A stretch of DNA of 64,000 nt, from the NCBI GenBank assembly GCA_023426245.1, contig JAFABB010000040.1, forward strand, positions 124,001-188,000, given 5' to 3'. Origin of the DNA: Bacillota bacterium. GTDB taxonomy: Bacteria > Bacillota > UBA4882 > UBA8346. The translations under genes were made by a program, and so were the position numbers. Below are positions 9,036 through 17,160 of this stretch, piece after piece; positions within the stretch are counted from its first letter, which is position 1; each line of letters opens with the position of its first letter. The notes beneath the pieces were generated by a model that was not told where the DNA came from, did no database searches, and saw only the letters and a program-made list of their open reading frames with translations.

Positions 9036-9179
9036 TTATTCTCGCTCCCCTCTTTTTTCAGCATCTTTCTTTTTATGGTATAAATCAATCATCCGCTCAA
9101 CCGAATCCGCCGTCATTCCATGGGTGCTTAATCGATTCAGGCAGGCTGTCAGACCCAAAAGGTTTAAATTATCGGACAT
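9036..9179 (-). CDS. Small protein, truncated paralogue of the next two genes
   Basis: A 47-residue frame with a strong GGAGGTGAAAGGG ribosome site immediately before ATG at 9179. The pattern LNRLSTHGMTADSVERMIDLY aligns with LKSHGDQLTGWGVSAEVIAGFTALY of the gene at 9812 and the matching part of the gene at 9249. It therefore keeps the N-terminal helical motif but lacks the C-terminal half. All three genes are on the same strand. Function unknown. Confidence 0.7.
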   Translation of the reverse strand: MSDNLNLLGLTACLNRLSTHGMTADSVERMIDLYHKKKDAEKRGERE

Positions 9180-9248
9180 CCCTTTCACCTCCAATCCTTT
9201 AACTTTGGGATAAGGTTTTGAATATCTTTTTTTCCGCGACCTAAGTTT

Positions 9249-9593
9249 TCATTCCCTCCCACCGGCAGTACGCTTTACCGCATACTCTCCTTTTCTGAAT
9301 CCAAACTCCGGCCAGGTTTCCTGGGGGAATTCAAAGCGGACCCATTCCCTGACCAGGGTGCAATAGCTTTCCAAGTCCTTGAGCAACTGATTTTGGGCAG
9401 CCGTAAGTTGCCTGGCACTGTCTTTGAGGATTCTTTTCTTCTGTTCATTTATGGTCGCTTGGTTATAGAGCGTGGTTATCTTGTTCATCAATTCTTGGGA
9501 TATCCCCCATTTCTCCAATTTGTCGCCCAAAAGCGCCATTCCCTCCAGTAAATTTTTGATCCTGGCCATACGCCGGGCATAGGATCGATCCAT
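9249..9593 (-). CDS. Uncharacterised helical protein, paralogue of 9812-10180
   Basis: A 114-residue product starting at the ATG at 9593, with GGAGGTGA 8 nt upstream. It is predicted to be almost entirely helical. The N-terminal half holds (W/H)GIS..L...I..LYNQA and a following Glu. The C-terminal half ends with WVRFEFPQETWPEFGFRKGEYA, closely matching the paralogue's VRIALPEEAWPAFGFRAGEYA. The conserved PEFGFRxGEYA tail is distinctive. I do not recognise the family. Confidence 0.75.
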   Translation of the reverse strand: MDRSYARRMARIKNLLEGMALLGDKLEKWGISQELMNKITTLYNQATINEQKKRILKDSARQLTAAQNQLLKDLESYCTLVREWVRFEFPQETWPEFGFRKGEYAVKRTAGGRE

Positions 9594-9811
9594 TTCGTTC
9601 ACCTCCATTTTTTTCGTACCTTTCAAGGGAAGGGTAGTTGGCCCAAAACCCACCCGATTCTCAAGTTTTGACAGTTACGCTTCGATGCTTCAACGTCTCC
9701 ATTGGCCCCCAATTCCAGCCAATTCCCTTTCAGAGGAAGGGTAAATATTTGGGCCCAAGCCGTTCCGCTGGGAAAACGGCTTGGGGGGCGAGGTTTCCCC
9801 CATGAGAAATT

Positions 9812-10180
9812 TTACATCGCTGCCCTCTCTTTTAGCTCCGGGTTCGTTTCCGTTCCTTTCTCCGCATACTCTCCGGCCCGAAACCCGAATGCCGGCCAAG
9901 CCTCTTCGGGCAAAGCGATCCGCACCAGTTTCTTAATCGTGCCGTATTGCTTGTTGAGATCGGCCATGGTTTCTTCCTGCTCCGCCGTGGCCTGCTTGGA
10001 AAGGGCCTTCAGATCATTCCGCTTTTGTTCGTACAGGTTGGCCTGGTTGTAAAGGGCGGTAAACCCGGCGATCACTTCCGCCGATACTCCCCAGCCGGTC
10101 AGCTGGTCGCCGTGGGACTTCAAACCGTCAATCAAGGTTTTGGCGCGGTTGATTTGGTGCGCAAATGTTCGGTATAGCAT
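9812..10180 (-). CDS. Uncharacterised helical protein, paralogue of 9249-9593
   Basis: A 122-residue product. The start at 10180 is supported by GGAGGTGAAAGAG directly upstream; the longer frame to 10351 has no site. Domain order: a helix pair with GWGVSAEVIAGFTALYNQANLYEQKR, a middle Gln/Glu-rich helix (SKQATAEQEETMADL), then the PEEAWPAFGFRAGEYA tail. It is the first gene of a run of three related genes. Function unknown; no membrane or signal segments. Confidence 0.75.
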   Translation of the reverse strand: MLYRTFAHQINRAKTLIDGLKSHGDQLTGWGVSAEVIAGFTALYNQANLYEQKRNDLKALSKQATAEQEETMADLNKQYGTIKKLVRIALPEEAWPAFGFRAGEYAEKGTETNPELKERAAM

Positions 10181-10380
10181 CTCTTTCACCTCCTTCCCCA
10201 TATCTTTGGACTCCGGAGTCCTCTCAAATAAGAGCTTTTCCGGCCCCAAAATCAAACGAGGCTGTCTGATTGAGACAACCCCGTATAATATGGCAACGTA
10301 TGAAAATGGGATATTGAAAAATTTACCCCATCGAATCCTTCTTAAATCCATTTTTTCAAGGGCGAAATCATTTTGCAGAC

Positions 10381-10572
10381 CGCCAAAGTCTTTTCTCCCC
10401 TCAGCAATATTGTTTGACTGATCTGCAAAATCATTTCTCCCACCGGCAATATTGTTTGACTGGTCTGTAAAATCATTTCTTCCATCGGCACTGTTGTTTC
10501 GAAGACCTACAAAATGATTTCTTCCCTCCGCAATGCTGTTTTACTCATCTGCAAAATCATTTCTCCCCTCTA
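10381..10572. repeat. 42-bp tandem repeat, about 4.5 units
   Basis: Units at 10381-10422, 10423-10464, 10465-10506 and 10507-10548, with a partial fifth from 10549. Each contains a version of AAAATCATTTCTCCC followed by GGCAATATTGTTTGAC. The period is 14 codons. On the minus strand one frame repeats a 14-residue pattern (ETTVPMEEMILQ, SQTILPVGEMILQ), but it is broken by a TAG in the fourth unit. No start with a ribosome site was found. Confidence 0.85.
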
Positions 10573-10701
10573 TTTATATTCTTCGGCGAGAAATGATAAA
10601 AAATACCCGATAATACCAAAAACGCCGGGTTTAACTACACCAGGGCATTTATAAAAAACCTCCCGGATACCAACTCCGGCAGGTTAGTGAACGAAAATAG
10701 A

Positions 10702-10728
10702 AAAGCCGAGGTGCTCCACCCCGGCTTT
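10702..10728 (-). terminator. Terminator downstream of the Crp-type regulator
   Basis: Arms at 10702-10713 and 10717-10728 pair with one mismatch (AAAGCCGAGGTG/CACCCCGGCTTT). A T-rich tail follows on the minus strand. Confidence 0.65.
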
Positions 10729-10886
10729 AAGTCTTCCCATTTTTTACCCACTATCATTTTATCACGGAATTTTGAAAAAAGTGTGTCGATTTTGTGTCGG
10801 GAACTCCGGAGGGCGAAAAACCAATCAAAATTTTTCATTCTCCCAGCTTCAATTCAAAAATAACGGACTCTCTTATACCCTTTCAA

Positions 10887-11588
10887 TCAATCACCCCGGT
10901 TGTTCTCTTCTTCGGACACCAACCGGTTCAAATCTTTGATGATGATTACATCCGCTTTGACTTCAATAATATCTTTTTTTTGTAAATCATGCAAAACCCG
11001 GTGAATGCTCCGGGGGGTAACGGCTAATTCTTCACTCAGTTTTTCCTTGTTGATTTTAACTTCAATATGGGTGGTTTTGGCGGACACTTGCTTGCTTTTG
11101 GATAAAAGGTAAGAACATAATCTGGCCTTTAGAGGATAAAGAATATCAATCCCCGCTTTCAGGGAGTAATCATAAAATTCCCGCGATAACACTTTGATCA
11201 CATAGGAGCTTATATTCCGATCTTCGGCGACCCATTTGAGAAAATGTTCCCGCTTGATTTCCAAAACAGTCAGATCGGTATAAGCCTCCACCGAACAAAC
11301 AAAGGGTTTATTTTCAAAAAACTCCATCTCGCCAATAAAGCCTCCGCTTTTATGGGTGGCGATATTATATTTTTTACCGTTTTCTCTCGTAAAATAGATA
11401 TCAATCAATCCATTGACAATGATATTCAAATTATCAATGACTTCACCTTGATGACAGATGACCGTACCGGCCGGATACTCTTTAATATTCCAATAATGAA
11501 GAATTTCGTATGGACAGCTTTTGAATATTTCAAATAATACCGGATTGCCGTCAATAAGCTCAACAATTTTCGATATCCTAGGTTCCAT
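10887..11588 (-). CDS. Crp/Fnr-family transcriptional regulator
   Basis: A 233-residue regulator. The N-terminal cyclic-nucleotide-binding-type beta-roll covers about 20-140 (EYPAGTVICHQGEVIDNLNIIVNG and the GGFIGEMEFF turn). A long helix follows. The C-terminal winged helix has NKEKLSEELAVTPRSIHRVLHDLQKKDIIEV at about 180-210. There is no FNR-type Cys cluster at the N-terminus, and the canonical cAMP-binding Arg-Ser-Thr motif is replaced (ENKPFVCSVEAY), so the effector is unknown. Transcribed alone. Confidence 0.92.
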   Translation of the reverse strand: MEPRISKIVELIDGNPVLFEIFKSCPYEILHYWNIKEYPAGTVICHQGEVIDNLNIIVNGLIDIYFTRENGKKYNIATHKSGGFIGEMEFFENKPFVCSVEAYTDLTVLEIKREHFLKWVAEDRNISSYVIKVLSREFYDYSLKAGIDILYPLKARLCSYLLSKSKQVSAKTTHIEVKINKEKLSEELAVTPRSIHRVLHDLQKKDIIEVKADVIIIKDLNRLVSEEENNRGD

Positions 11589-11809
11589 GAAGTTTTCCTC
11601 AAAATACTTTCATTGATTGGTTTGCTTTCAAAAACCAGCGGAATGCCTGCTAAACGAGTTGTCCGCTTCGGGACATTCCACTTGAAGTGAGCGCAAACTC
11701 TATCATGATATTTTTAGATGGAACCCTAAAAATCCTTCCTCTCCGAATAAATTTTTTAGTTTGTTATTTCGATGATTACCGAAATTATAAAATTTTTGAA
11801 ACCGATTGA

Positions 11810-11995
11810 TTAACATTTGGATTCCGGTTTCTTCATCAGTAACCGCTGATATTGAGTGATTAAATGGTCCAATTGCGTGCTGACCTCCAATAGATCGTCA
11901 TCAAAACGGCCCCGTTGACTCCAGAGATTATACATGATAGCCCGGGTTGCTGTAATCCTTGCTTTCAGATTGATTTCATCATTCATATATTCCAT
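11810..11995 (-). CDS. Spo0E-like aspartyl-phosphate phosphatase
   Basis: A 61-residue two-helix protein carrying the family signature LEVSTQLDHLITQYQRL, in which the SxxLD core binds and dephosphorylates the sporulation regulator Spo0A~P. Helix 1 is INLKARITATRAIMYNLW. The ATG at 11995 has a weak AGAGG upstream; TTG at 12013 and ATG at 11986 are alternatives. A second Spo0E-like gene lies at 35305. Together they indicate a sporulation phosphorelay. Confidence 0.85.
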   Translation of the reverse strand: MEYMNDEINLKARITATRAIMYNLWSQRGRFDDDLLEVSTQLDHLITQYQRLLMKKPESKC

Positions 11996-12392
11996 TGAAT
12001 ACCGCCTCTTCAATTCGTTTCGTTTTTAAAAAGGAGCTTTTCTATGAAATTCATATCAGACAAGCCAAAACTATCTTGGTGTTCATTTCGACAATCTCGG
12101 TTTCTTCAACAATTTTTATTCGTTGCAAAGAATATAATACAGTTTTTGGAAATTATAAATGACATCTGTCCTTCCATTTAAATTTTTACGATGAAAATAA
12201 AAAATCATCCCCATGGAACTTCTCGATAAATTCCCGCACTAGCAGGGATAATACTATCCACCAAAAATATCGTATTCCATCTTTTCCCTAAAACAACCCC
12301 ATTCTCAGTGAAATATGTCCTTTTTTAAATTTCGTATATACCAGCTATAACGATTTATAATTGAATTAATTCTATAAATTTGTGTAAATTTA
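11996..12392. other. Intergenic AT-rich stretch
   Basis: About 400 bases upstream of the IMPDH-like gene. I saw no open frame with a ribosome site and no recognisable riboswitch. Confidence 0.5.
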
Positions 12393-12421
12393 TTGACTGC
12401 CTTTCAAATAAATTCTATACT
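12393..12421 (+). promoter_or_regulatory. SigA-type promoter of the IMPDH-like gene
   Basis: TTGACT at 12393-12398 and TATACT at 12416-12421 are separated by exactly 17 bp, 33 bp upstream of the start codon. Confidence 0.75.
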
Positions 12422-12453
12422 TAATATACTATTAATGTAAGGAGAGTCATTAA

Positions 12454-13593
12454 ATGGAGATACGAGGCTTTCTGGATAACCATATGCCATGCCTGAACTT
12501 TGATGACATTCTCATTGAACCTAGAACATCCGATGTTTTTCCCGAAGAAACAGACATCAGTACCACGATGATCGCGGGATTGAAATCCAATCTTCCAATC
12601 ATGTCAGCCCATATGCCCACCGTATCCAGTCCGGAACTGATCACTGCCATCAGTGAAATGGGTGGAATCGGTACAATCCATAATGAAATGGCCATGGAAG
12701 AAATCCCCCCCTTCATTTCCAAAGTGAAGAATTTTAAAATGGATCAGGAAAAATATCCCCATGCCACTGCAACCGGCTCCGGAACGCCGTATGTCATTAT
12801 CGCCTGTTCTTCGTTCGATACCCAAAGGGCCGAATATCTTTTACAACGTGACGATATTCAATATGTCATATTAAATAATGTTCAACCCCTTCATGTCCAA
12901 AGCATTGAGAATGTTACCAAGCTGTCCAAAAAATACCCTTTTAAAATTATTTTAGGAAATATCGCCAATCGCGAAGGCGCTGAAATTTTTACTCAATTGC
13001 CGCTGGCTGCGGTCAAAGTCGGCTTGGGGCCGGGAAGTATTTGCACGACGGGTATCATATCCGGATGCGGCATGAGCCAACTGACATCGATTATTGAAGT
13101 ATCCAAGGTCGCCAAAGCGCACCACATGAAAGTCATCGCCGATGGCGGAATTCGAAATTCCGGGGACATTGTCAAAGCACTGGCTGCCGGCGCGGACGGC
13201 GTGATGCTTGGCAAGCTATTTGCCGGATGTGATGAAGCGCCCGGCAAAACATTCAAAATCGACGGCAAAATGTATAAACAGTACGAAGGGGCAAGATATA
13301 ATTCGGTTGAAGTTCCCGATATAACCGGTATCGATGATATCGACCGGTTCCTGACATCCGAGCGGAAGATGAAACACCGTGTTGAAGGCGTATCGGGATT
13401 AGTCCCCTGCATTGGACCCACTCATTTGCTTTTATACATCCTCGGCAAAAGTATCCAATTGGCTTTCGGTTTTACCGGCGCGCGAAACCTGCAAGAATTT
13501 CAGGAAAGGGCGATCTTCCGGTATGTTTCCGCCCATACCCATCGGGAATTGGAATCCAATATCGCCTTGGCTACCTCCGAATCTTTTATATAA
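12454..13593 (+). CDS. IMP dehydrogenase/GMP reductase family protein lacking CBS domains
   Basis: A 379-residue TIM barrel. The N-terminal NFDDILIEPRTSD, the phosphate-loop catalytic cysteine (GPGSICTT, Cys197) and VIADGGIRNSGDIVKALAAGAD with the following GGIR-type phosphate site identify the family. The CBS pair that interrupts most IMP dehydrogenases is absent, and the total length is nearer GMP reductase. The cysteine loop is followed by GIISGCGMSQL where true IMPDH has Arg and a VAGVGVPQ-like stretch, and the flap region reads RVEGVSG. It is therefore a divergent paralogue whose reaction (GMP to IMP or IMP to XMP) I cannot settle. AAGGAGAG precedes the ATG. Confidence 0.85.
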   Translation: MEIRGFLDNHMPCLNFDDILIEPRTSDVFPEETDISTTMIAGLKSNLPIMSAHMPTVSSPELITAISEMGGIGTIHNEMAMEEIPPFISKVKNFKMDQEKYPHATATGSGTPYVIIACSSFDTQRAEYLLQRDDIQYVILNNVQPLHVQSIENVTKLSKKYPFKIILGNIANREGAEIFTQLPLAAVKVGLGPGSICTTGIISGCGMSQLTSIIEVSKVAKAHHMKVIADGGIRNSGDIVKALAAGADGVMLGKLFAGCDEAPGKTFKIDGKMYKQYEGARYNSVEVPDITGIDDIDRFLTSERKMKHRVEGVSGLVPCIGPTHLLLYILGKSIQLAFGFTGARNLQEFQERAIFRYVSAHTHRELESNIALATSESFI

Positions 13594-13686
13594 CCTTATT
13601 GAGGCCTTTAAACGGGATAAAAAATCAGATCTGTAACTTGACATTGTATCTGGCTACACTAAAGTGGAAAGAGATGGGAAACAATT

Positions 13687-14136
13687 ATGGTCTTCGTTTT
13701 ACTGGAAATTTCATTGGGGCTGCTGGTAGGATTGATGATGACGCTGCAAGGGATTATCAACACCGCTTTAGCCAGCAGGGTAGGCACTTATGGTTCGATA
13801 TTTGTTTTAACCATCGTGAATTTGCTTCTGGTTGGCGTGATTGTCCTGATTTTTCCGAAAACCATTTCCCTCCAAAATTTACCGGGTCCAAAGGAGTGGT
13901 ATCTTTATTTGGGAGGGGTTTTGGGAGTTTTTATTCTTGCGTTAATGATTTCAATCTTACCCCGAATCGGCGCAACAATGGGATTCATGTACATTATCAT
14001 CGGGCAGCTCGTTGCGGCTTTGTTGGTTGATCACTTCGGCCTCCTGGGAATGCAGGTGGCGCCGATAACGTTTTCCAAAATCGCAGGAATCATCCTTTTT
14101 TTGCTGGGGGCATTTTTTGTAACGAGAACGGCCTAA
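13687..14136 (+). CDS. DMT-superfamily transporter, DUF606/YdcZ type
   Basis: A 149-residue membrane protein with five hydrophobic helices, the standard half-size DUF606 unit. The first helix contains GLMMTLQGIINTALA, matching the Gln-Asn pattern of this group. Helix 3 starts GGVLGVFILA and the last helix is GIILFLLGAFFVTR. Family members work as paired or homodimeric transporters with unknown substrates. Its promoter probably lies in the 90 bp after the IMPDH-like gene. Confidence 0.85.
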   Translation: MVFVLLEISLGLLVGLMMTLQGIINTALASRVGTYGSIFVLTIVNLLLVGVIVLIFPKTISLQNLPGPKEWYLYLGGVLGVFILALMISILPRIGATMGFMYIIIGQLVAALLVDHFGLLGMQVAPITFSKIAGIILFLLGAFFVTRTA

Positions 14137-14290
14137 ACTTTAAATATTTCCCAAGCAAGTAAAACATTTTCTGAATCAATCACTACCCCATCCTTGGGGC
14201 GTTTAGCGAGTCCCTTGGATTAGAGCACTTTCCCGCCACCCAAAGTTATTCAAAATGGATGGATATATTGAAAATAACCCCAGGGGATCA

Positions 14291-14320
14291 AACCCGTTAC
14301 CATTTCGGTACGGGTTTTTT
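14291..14320 (+). terminator. Intrinsic terminator after the DUF606 gene
   Basis: AACCCGTTACC pairs with GGTACGGGTT (one bulged T) and is followed by TTTTTT. The rest of the 14137-14532 gap holds nothing I recognise. Confidence 0.75.
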
Positions 14321-14532
14321 GTTGTGGCGGGTGGTTTCCAGCGGACCGGGAAAACCTCCGGAGGACCCGGCAAGTTTTCCGGGAAAAGGTATTAATTTTA
14401 ATAAACCTACTGTTTAAAAACCCAAAATGTATGATAACATGATAATCGTATCGATGGAACAAGAAATGGAGTAACCGGATTACACTGGAAGCGTAAATAG
14501 AAGCATCCATTCTAATTTTCCGGTAATAAACG

Positions 14533-15366
14533 ATGGGCATCCTCAACGAGATGATAAGCATTGCGGGAAGTATTCATAACGGGCTAAAAATAACGGATTG
14601 GGCTATGATTGGGTTATTTTGCTGTTTTGTTGTTTGGATGGTATTTTTAACTCCGGACAAGGCGTTTGTCCAAAACAGGGTTCTGTCCTCCGCGATTGTC
14701 GTAGCATATACATTGGCAGTTCTGTTAAGTATTGGTTTCTCATCGGCAGGCGGAAGGTTTTATTGGTGGGACTTGATTATTCTGGGGATTATCTACGCCG
14801 GGATGTTGAATTTGCTCCCGAGCGTACCGGTAATTTCCCATCCCCATTTAATTCATTTCGAGTTGGTTTACCGGATCCTGATCGCCGTTTTATTCTGGTA
14901 TTATCTTTGTTTCCGCAAGATATCCATCAATTTTTCTTTAGCCATCGGCTGGAAACCTTTACTGATTACCCTGGGTCTCACCTTTGTTTTTATCCTTTTG
15001 AATATCTATATCGTTCAAAAGTTAAACTTTCTGCACCTATGCCCCTGCAGCGCAGATTGGAAAAGGATATTGATTACCGCCGTTTATATGATTTTTATTG
15101 TCTCTCTCGCTCAGGAATTCTTTATTCGAGGCTTACTGTATGGGTATATTCAACAATTTTCACCCCGCTATGGAATACCCTTGATCCTCAGTTCGCTGAT
15201 TTTTGGATTCGGGCATATCTTTTATGGCGGTTGGCCCATGGTTGTCATCGCCACAGTTGCCGGCTTTTGTTATTGCCTGGTATATCAATTGACCGGTGAC
15301 AACCTCCCCTGCGCCATCATCAGCCATACGGTAACCAATCTGGTGTGGTGGTTGTTTGCAAAGTGA
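14533..15366 (+). CDS. CPBP-family intramembrane protease-like protein
   Basis: A 277-residue membrane protein with about eight helices. The C-terminal CPBP (Abi/Rce1) domain is recognisable by QEFFIRGLLYGY (Glu195, Arg199), FGFGHIFYG (His228) and SHTVTNLVWW (His265, Asn269). The usual first Glu of the EExxxR motif is Gln here, which could alter catalysis. Family members process prenylated or peptide substrates, often for bacteriocin self-immunity. No peptide or ABC gene adjoins. The start has a poor ribosome site, and ATG at 14551 is an alternative. Confidence 0.85.
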   Translation: MGILNEMISIAGSIHNGLKITDWAMIGLFCCFVVWMVFLTPDKAFVQNRVLSSAIVVAYTLAVLLSIGFSSAGGRFYWWDLIILGIIYAGMLNLLPSVPVISHPHLIHFELVYRILIAVLFWYYLCFRKISINFSLAIGWKPLLITLGLTFVFILLNIYIVQKLNFLHLCPCSADWKRILITAVYMIFIVSLAQEFFIRGLLYGYIQQFSPRYGIPLILSSLIFGFGHIFYGGWPMVVIATVAGFCYCLVYQLTGDNLPCAIISHTVTNLVWWLFAK

Positions 15367-15548
15367 AAGTGAAAAGGAGTCGTTCCAGCGCCCGCTCCAT
15401 TTTACGTTTTTTTATTCCTGTCCATTGCCTCCCCAGGCGCAATCCAAAGACCGGTGTGAAAATCCCTCGTACTTCAGCAGGATGCAAAATCTTGCCGTTC
15501 ACATAGAATAAGGTAAATAAAGTTTTCGCTCACAGAGGAGACAGGGGC

Positions 15549-15749
15549 ATGCCAGGTTCAATCATTTTCATCATCGGACCCATCAAAGTGAATTATATGG
15601 CGGGTTCGGCCAGTATTTTAATTGGTGATGCCAATTACACGGAGCTGACTCACCAAAAGGAATATAAAGCCGCCGCCATGCATACCGGTGATTCCAGCCC
15701 CATGAGCGCCCCCGTTACATCAATGTTTAATGATCCCCAGGGTAAGTAA
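15549..15749 (+). CDS. GerPA/GerPF-like spore germination protein
   Basis: A 66-residue protein with the pattern IGPIKVNYMAGSASILIGDANY and later HTGDSSPMSAPVTSMFNDP. The GPI(K/Q)(V/I)N start, the Gly-Ser middle and the TGD motif match the GerPA/GerPF family. In Bacillus these proteins help nutrients cross the spore coat. A good AGGAGACAGGGGC site precedes the ATG. It is followed directly by a paralogue. Confidence 0.8.
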   Translation: MPGSIIFIIGPIKVNYMAGSASILIGDANYTELTHQKEYKAAAMHTGDSSPMSAPVTSMFNDPQGK

Positions 15750-15789
15750 ATCCGGGCTTGATTCATTCATCATAAGGAGATAAATTACT

Positions 15790-15990
15790 ATGCCTTGTTC
15801 ATTGATTTCCCTCATTAGCCCCGTTAAAGTCAATTCCATGGCCGGCTCAGCCAGTATTTTAATTGGCGATGCCAATTATGCGGAAATAACTCAAATCAAG
15901 GAATACCGCTCCGCCGCCATTAATACCGGCGATGCAAGTCCCTTGGTTGCCCCGGTTACGCCAATATATAATGATCCGCATATTTTATAG
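15790..15990 (+). CDS. GerPA/GerPF-like spore germination protein
   Basis: A tandem paralogue of the preceding gene, also 66 residues, about 60% identical by eye. It has ISPVKVNSMAGSASILIGDANY, INTGDASP and a VAPVTPIYNDP tail. AAGGAGATAAATTACT precedes the ATG. The two genes form a small operon likely expressed in the mother cell during late sporulation; this is inferred from family knowledge. The other gerP partners are not in this window. Confidence 0.8.
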   Translation: MPCSLISLISPVKVNSMAGSASILIGDANYAEITQIKEYRSAAINTGDASPLVAPVTPIYNDPHIL

Positions 15991-16019
15991 CTATCTTTTG
16001 TGGAAGTATCCAAGAATAA

Positions 16020-16040
16020 CCCCTCCCCGGAGGGGATTTT
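16020..16040 (+). terminator. Short terminator-like hairpin after the GerP-like pair
   Basis: CCCCTC and GAGGGG pair around a CCCG loop, followed by ATTTT. The stem is short, so efficiency is doubtful. Confidence 0.45.
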
Positions 16041-16098
16041 AGAATAATCTTAAAACACACCCAGCCATGAACTTCCGGCGGAAATCTCAACAATCGTT

Positions 16099-16440
16099 TT
16101 AAACAGAGCCTTTTTGATTGGCTAAGAATTGAATATATTCTCCGCCCCAGGTCTTCAAAGAATCCATCACCGGTTTAAACTTTTCTCCAATATCACTTAA
16201 GGAATATTCCACTTTGGGCGGTATCTGGGTATACACTGTCCTGATGATCAATCCATCCTCCTCAAGCGCTCGAAGCTGTTTGGTCAGCGTCGCTTGGGTA
16301 AGCCTGGGGAGTTCTCGTTGGATCTCACTAAAGCGCATCGTTTTATCGGATAGCAGAAATAGAACGGACAATGTCCATTTTCCGGAAAGCAGTTTTTGCA
16401 CCGTAACATAAGGGCATCGACCAAAATCCTCTTCTTTCAT
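16099..16440 (-). CDS. HxlR-family transcriptional regulator
   Basis: A 113-residue winged-helix regulator. The N-terminal Cys (GRCPYVTVQKLLSGKWTLSVLF), the MRFSEIQRELPRLTQATLTKQLRALEEDGLI recognition region and PPKVEYSLSDIGEKFKPVMDSL are classic HxlR features. HxlR proteins often sense reactive electrophiles or redox state through the conserved Cys and repress a divergent oxidoreductase. The flavin-oxidase-like gene at 16635 is divergent and shares the roughly 190-bp upstream region. The GGAGG ribosome site is strong. Confidence 0.93.
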   Translation of the reverse strand: MKEEDFGRCPYVTVQKLLSGKWTLSVLFLLSDKTMRFSEIQRELPRLTQATLTKQLRALEEDGLIIRTVYTQIPPKVEYSLSDIGEKFKPVMDSLKTWGGEYIQFLANQKGSV

Positions 16441-16634
16441 GATTGCCTCCTTTGGTTTCCTTTTGGATACTTTGTATATTAAAAAATCGTACTTGATTAA
16501 TTCTTAATACATAATAAAATGATATCAAGCAAAAAGCCATGGGTCAAGTAAACCTCGACCCGGAAAGTTCTTCCTGGATGGGATTTTTGAAATTTACTTG
16601 GGGGATTCATGGTAAATATGAAGGGGGTTTTTCC

Positions 16635-17027
16635 ATGCAAGAAGTGTATGATTTTTTGAAGAAGTGCCAGACTTATTACCTTGCCACTGTTGAAGGGGAT
16701 CAGCCAAGGGTGCGTCCATTCGGAACCGTGGATATTTTTGAGGGCAAACTTTATATTCAGACCGGCAAAGTCAAGAATGTCTCCCGGCAAATGCAGGCCA
16801 ATCCCAAGATTGAAATCAGCGCTTTTAACGGCAGCGAGTGGATTCGTGTCGCGGCAACCGCAGCAAGGGATGAGAGGCTCGAAGCGAAAAAGCACATGTT
16901 GGATGCTTATCCCAGCCTGCAAAAAATGTACCAAGCGGAGGACGCCAACACGGAAGTGTTATACCTGAAAGACGCTACGGCCACGATTTACTCGTTCGCC
17001 GGCGAACCCCGGGTCATCAAGTTTTAA
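16635..17027 (+). CDS. Pyridoxamine 5'-phosphate oxidase-family protein
   Basis: A 130-residue split-barrel flavoprotein. ATG at 16635 follows AAGGGGG; the longer frame from 16539 has no site. Features: FLKKCQTYYLATVEGDQPRVRPFG (flavin-binding strand), IFEGKLYIQTGKVKNVSRQM and IEISAFNGSEWIRVAATA. It belongs to the small F420/FMN/haem-binding PNPOx-like group of general reductases, not to the vitamin B6 enzyme itself. It is divergent from, and probably controlled by, the HxlR regulator. Confidence 0.9.
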   Translation: MQEVYDFLKKCQTYYLATVEGDQPRVRPFGTVDIFEGKLYIQTGKVKNVSRQMQANPKIEISAFNGSEWIRVAATAARDERLEAKKHMLDAYPSLQKMYQAEDANTEVLYLKDATATIYSFAGEPRVIKF

Positions 17028-17050
17028 AAACCTTTCCCGCAGGCCAATCG

Positions 17051-17090
17051 AAGAATCATGACTCCCTTTTGGGGCATGATTCTTTTTTTA
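17051..17090 (+). terminator. Intrinsic terminator of the PNPOx-like gene
   Basis: AAGAATCATG...CATGATTCT arms of 14 bp with an inner CCC/GGGG pair, followed by a run of seven or more T. Confidence 0.92.
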
Positions 17091-17160
17091 TATGTTTTTT
17101 CCCTTTGACTTTGCCCTTAGGGCGAGATGCTCGAAAAAAATTCATCCTTGAAACCCATAT

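Noticed and set aside
9758..9785. Hairpin AAGCCGTT...AACGGCTT as a terminator
   Set aside because: No T-run follows on either strand; probably only part of the spacer between the small paralogues.
10381..10572. CRISPR array
   Set aside because: The units are contiguous 42-bp tandem copies with no spacers.
16497..16934. A 145-codon minus-strand frame opposite the PNPOx-like gene
   Set aside because: Antisense shadow of a strongly supported gene.
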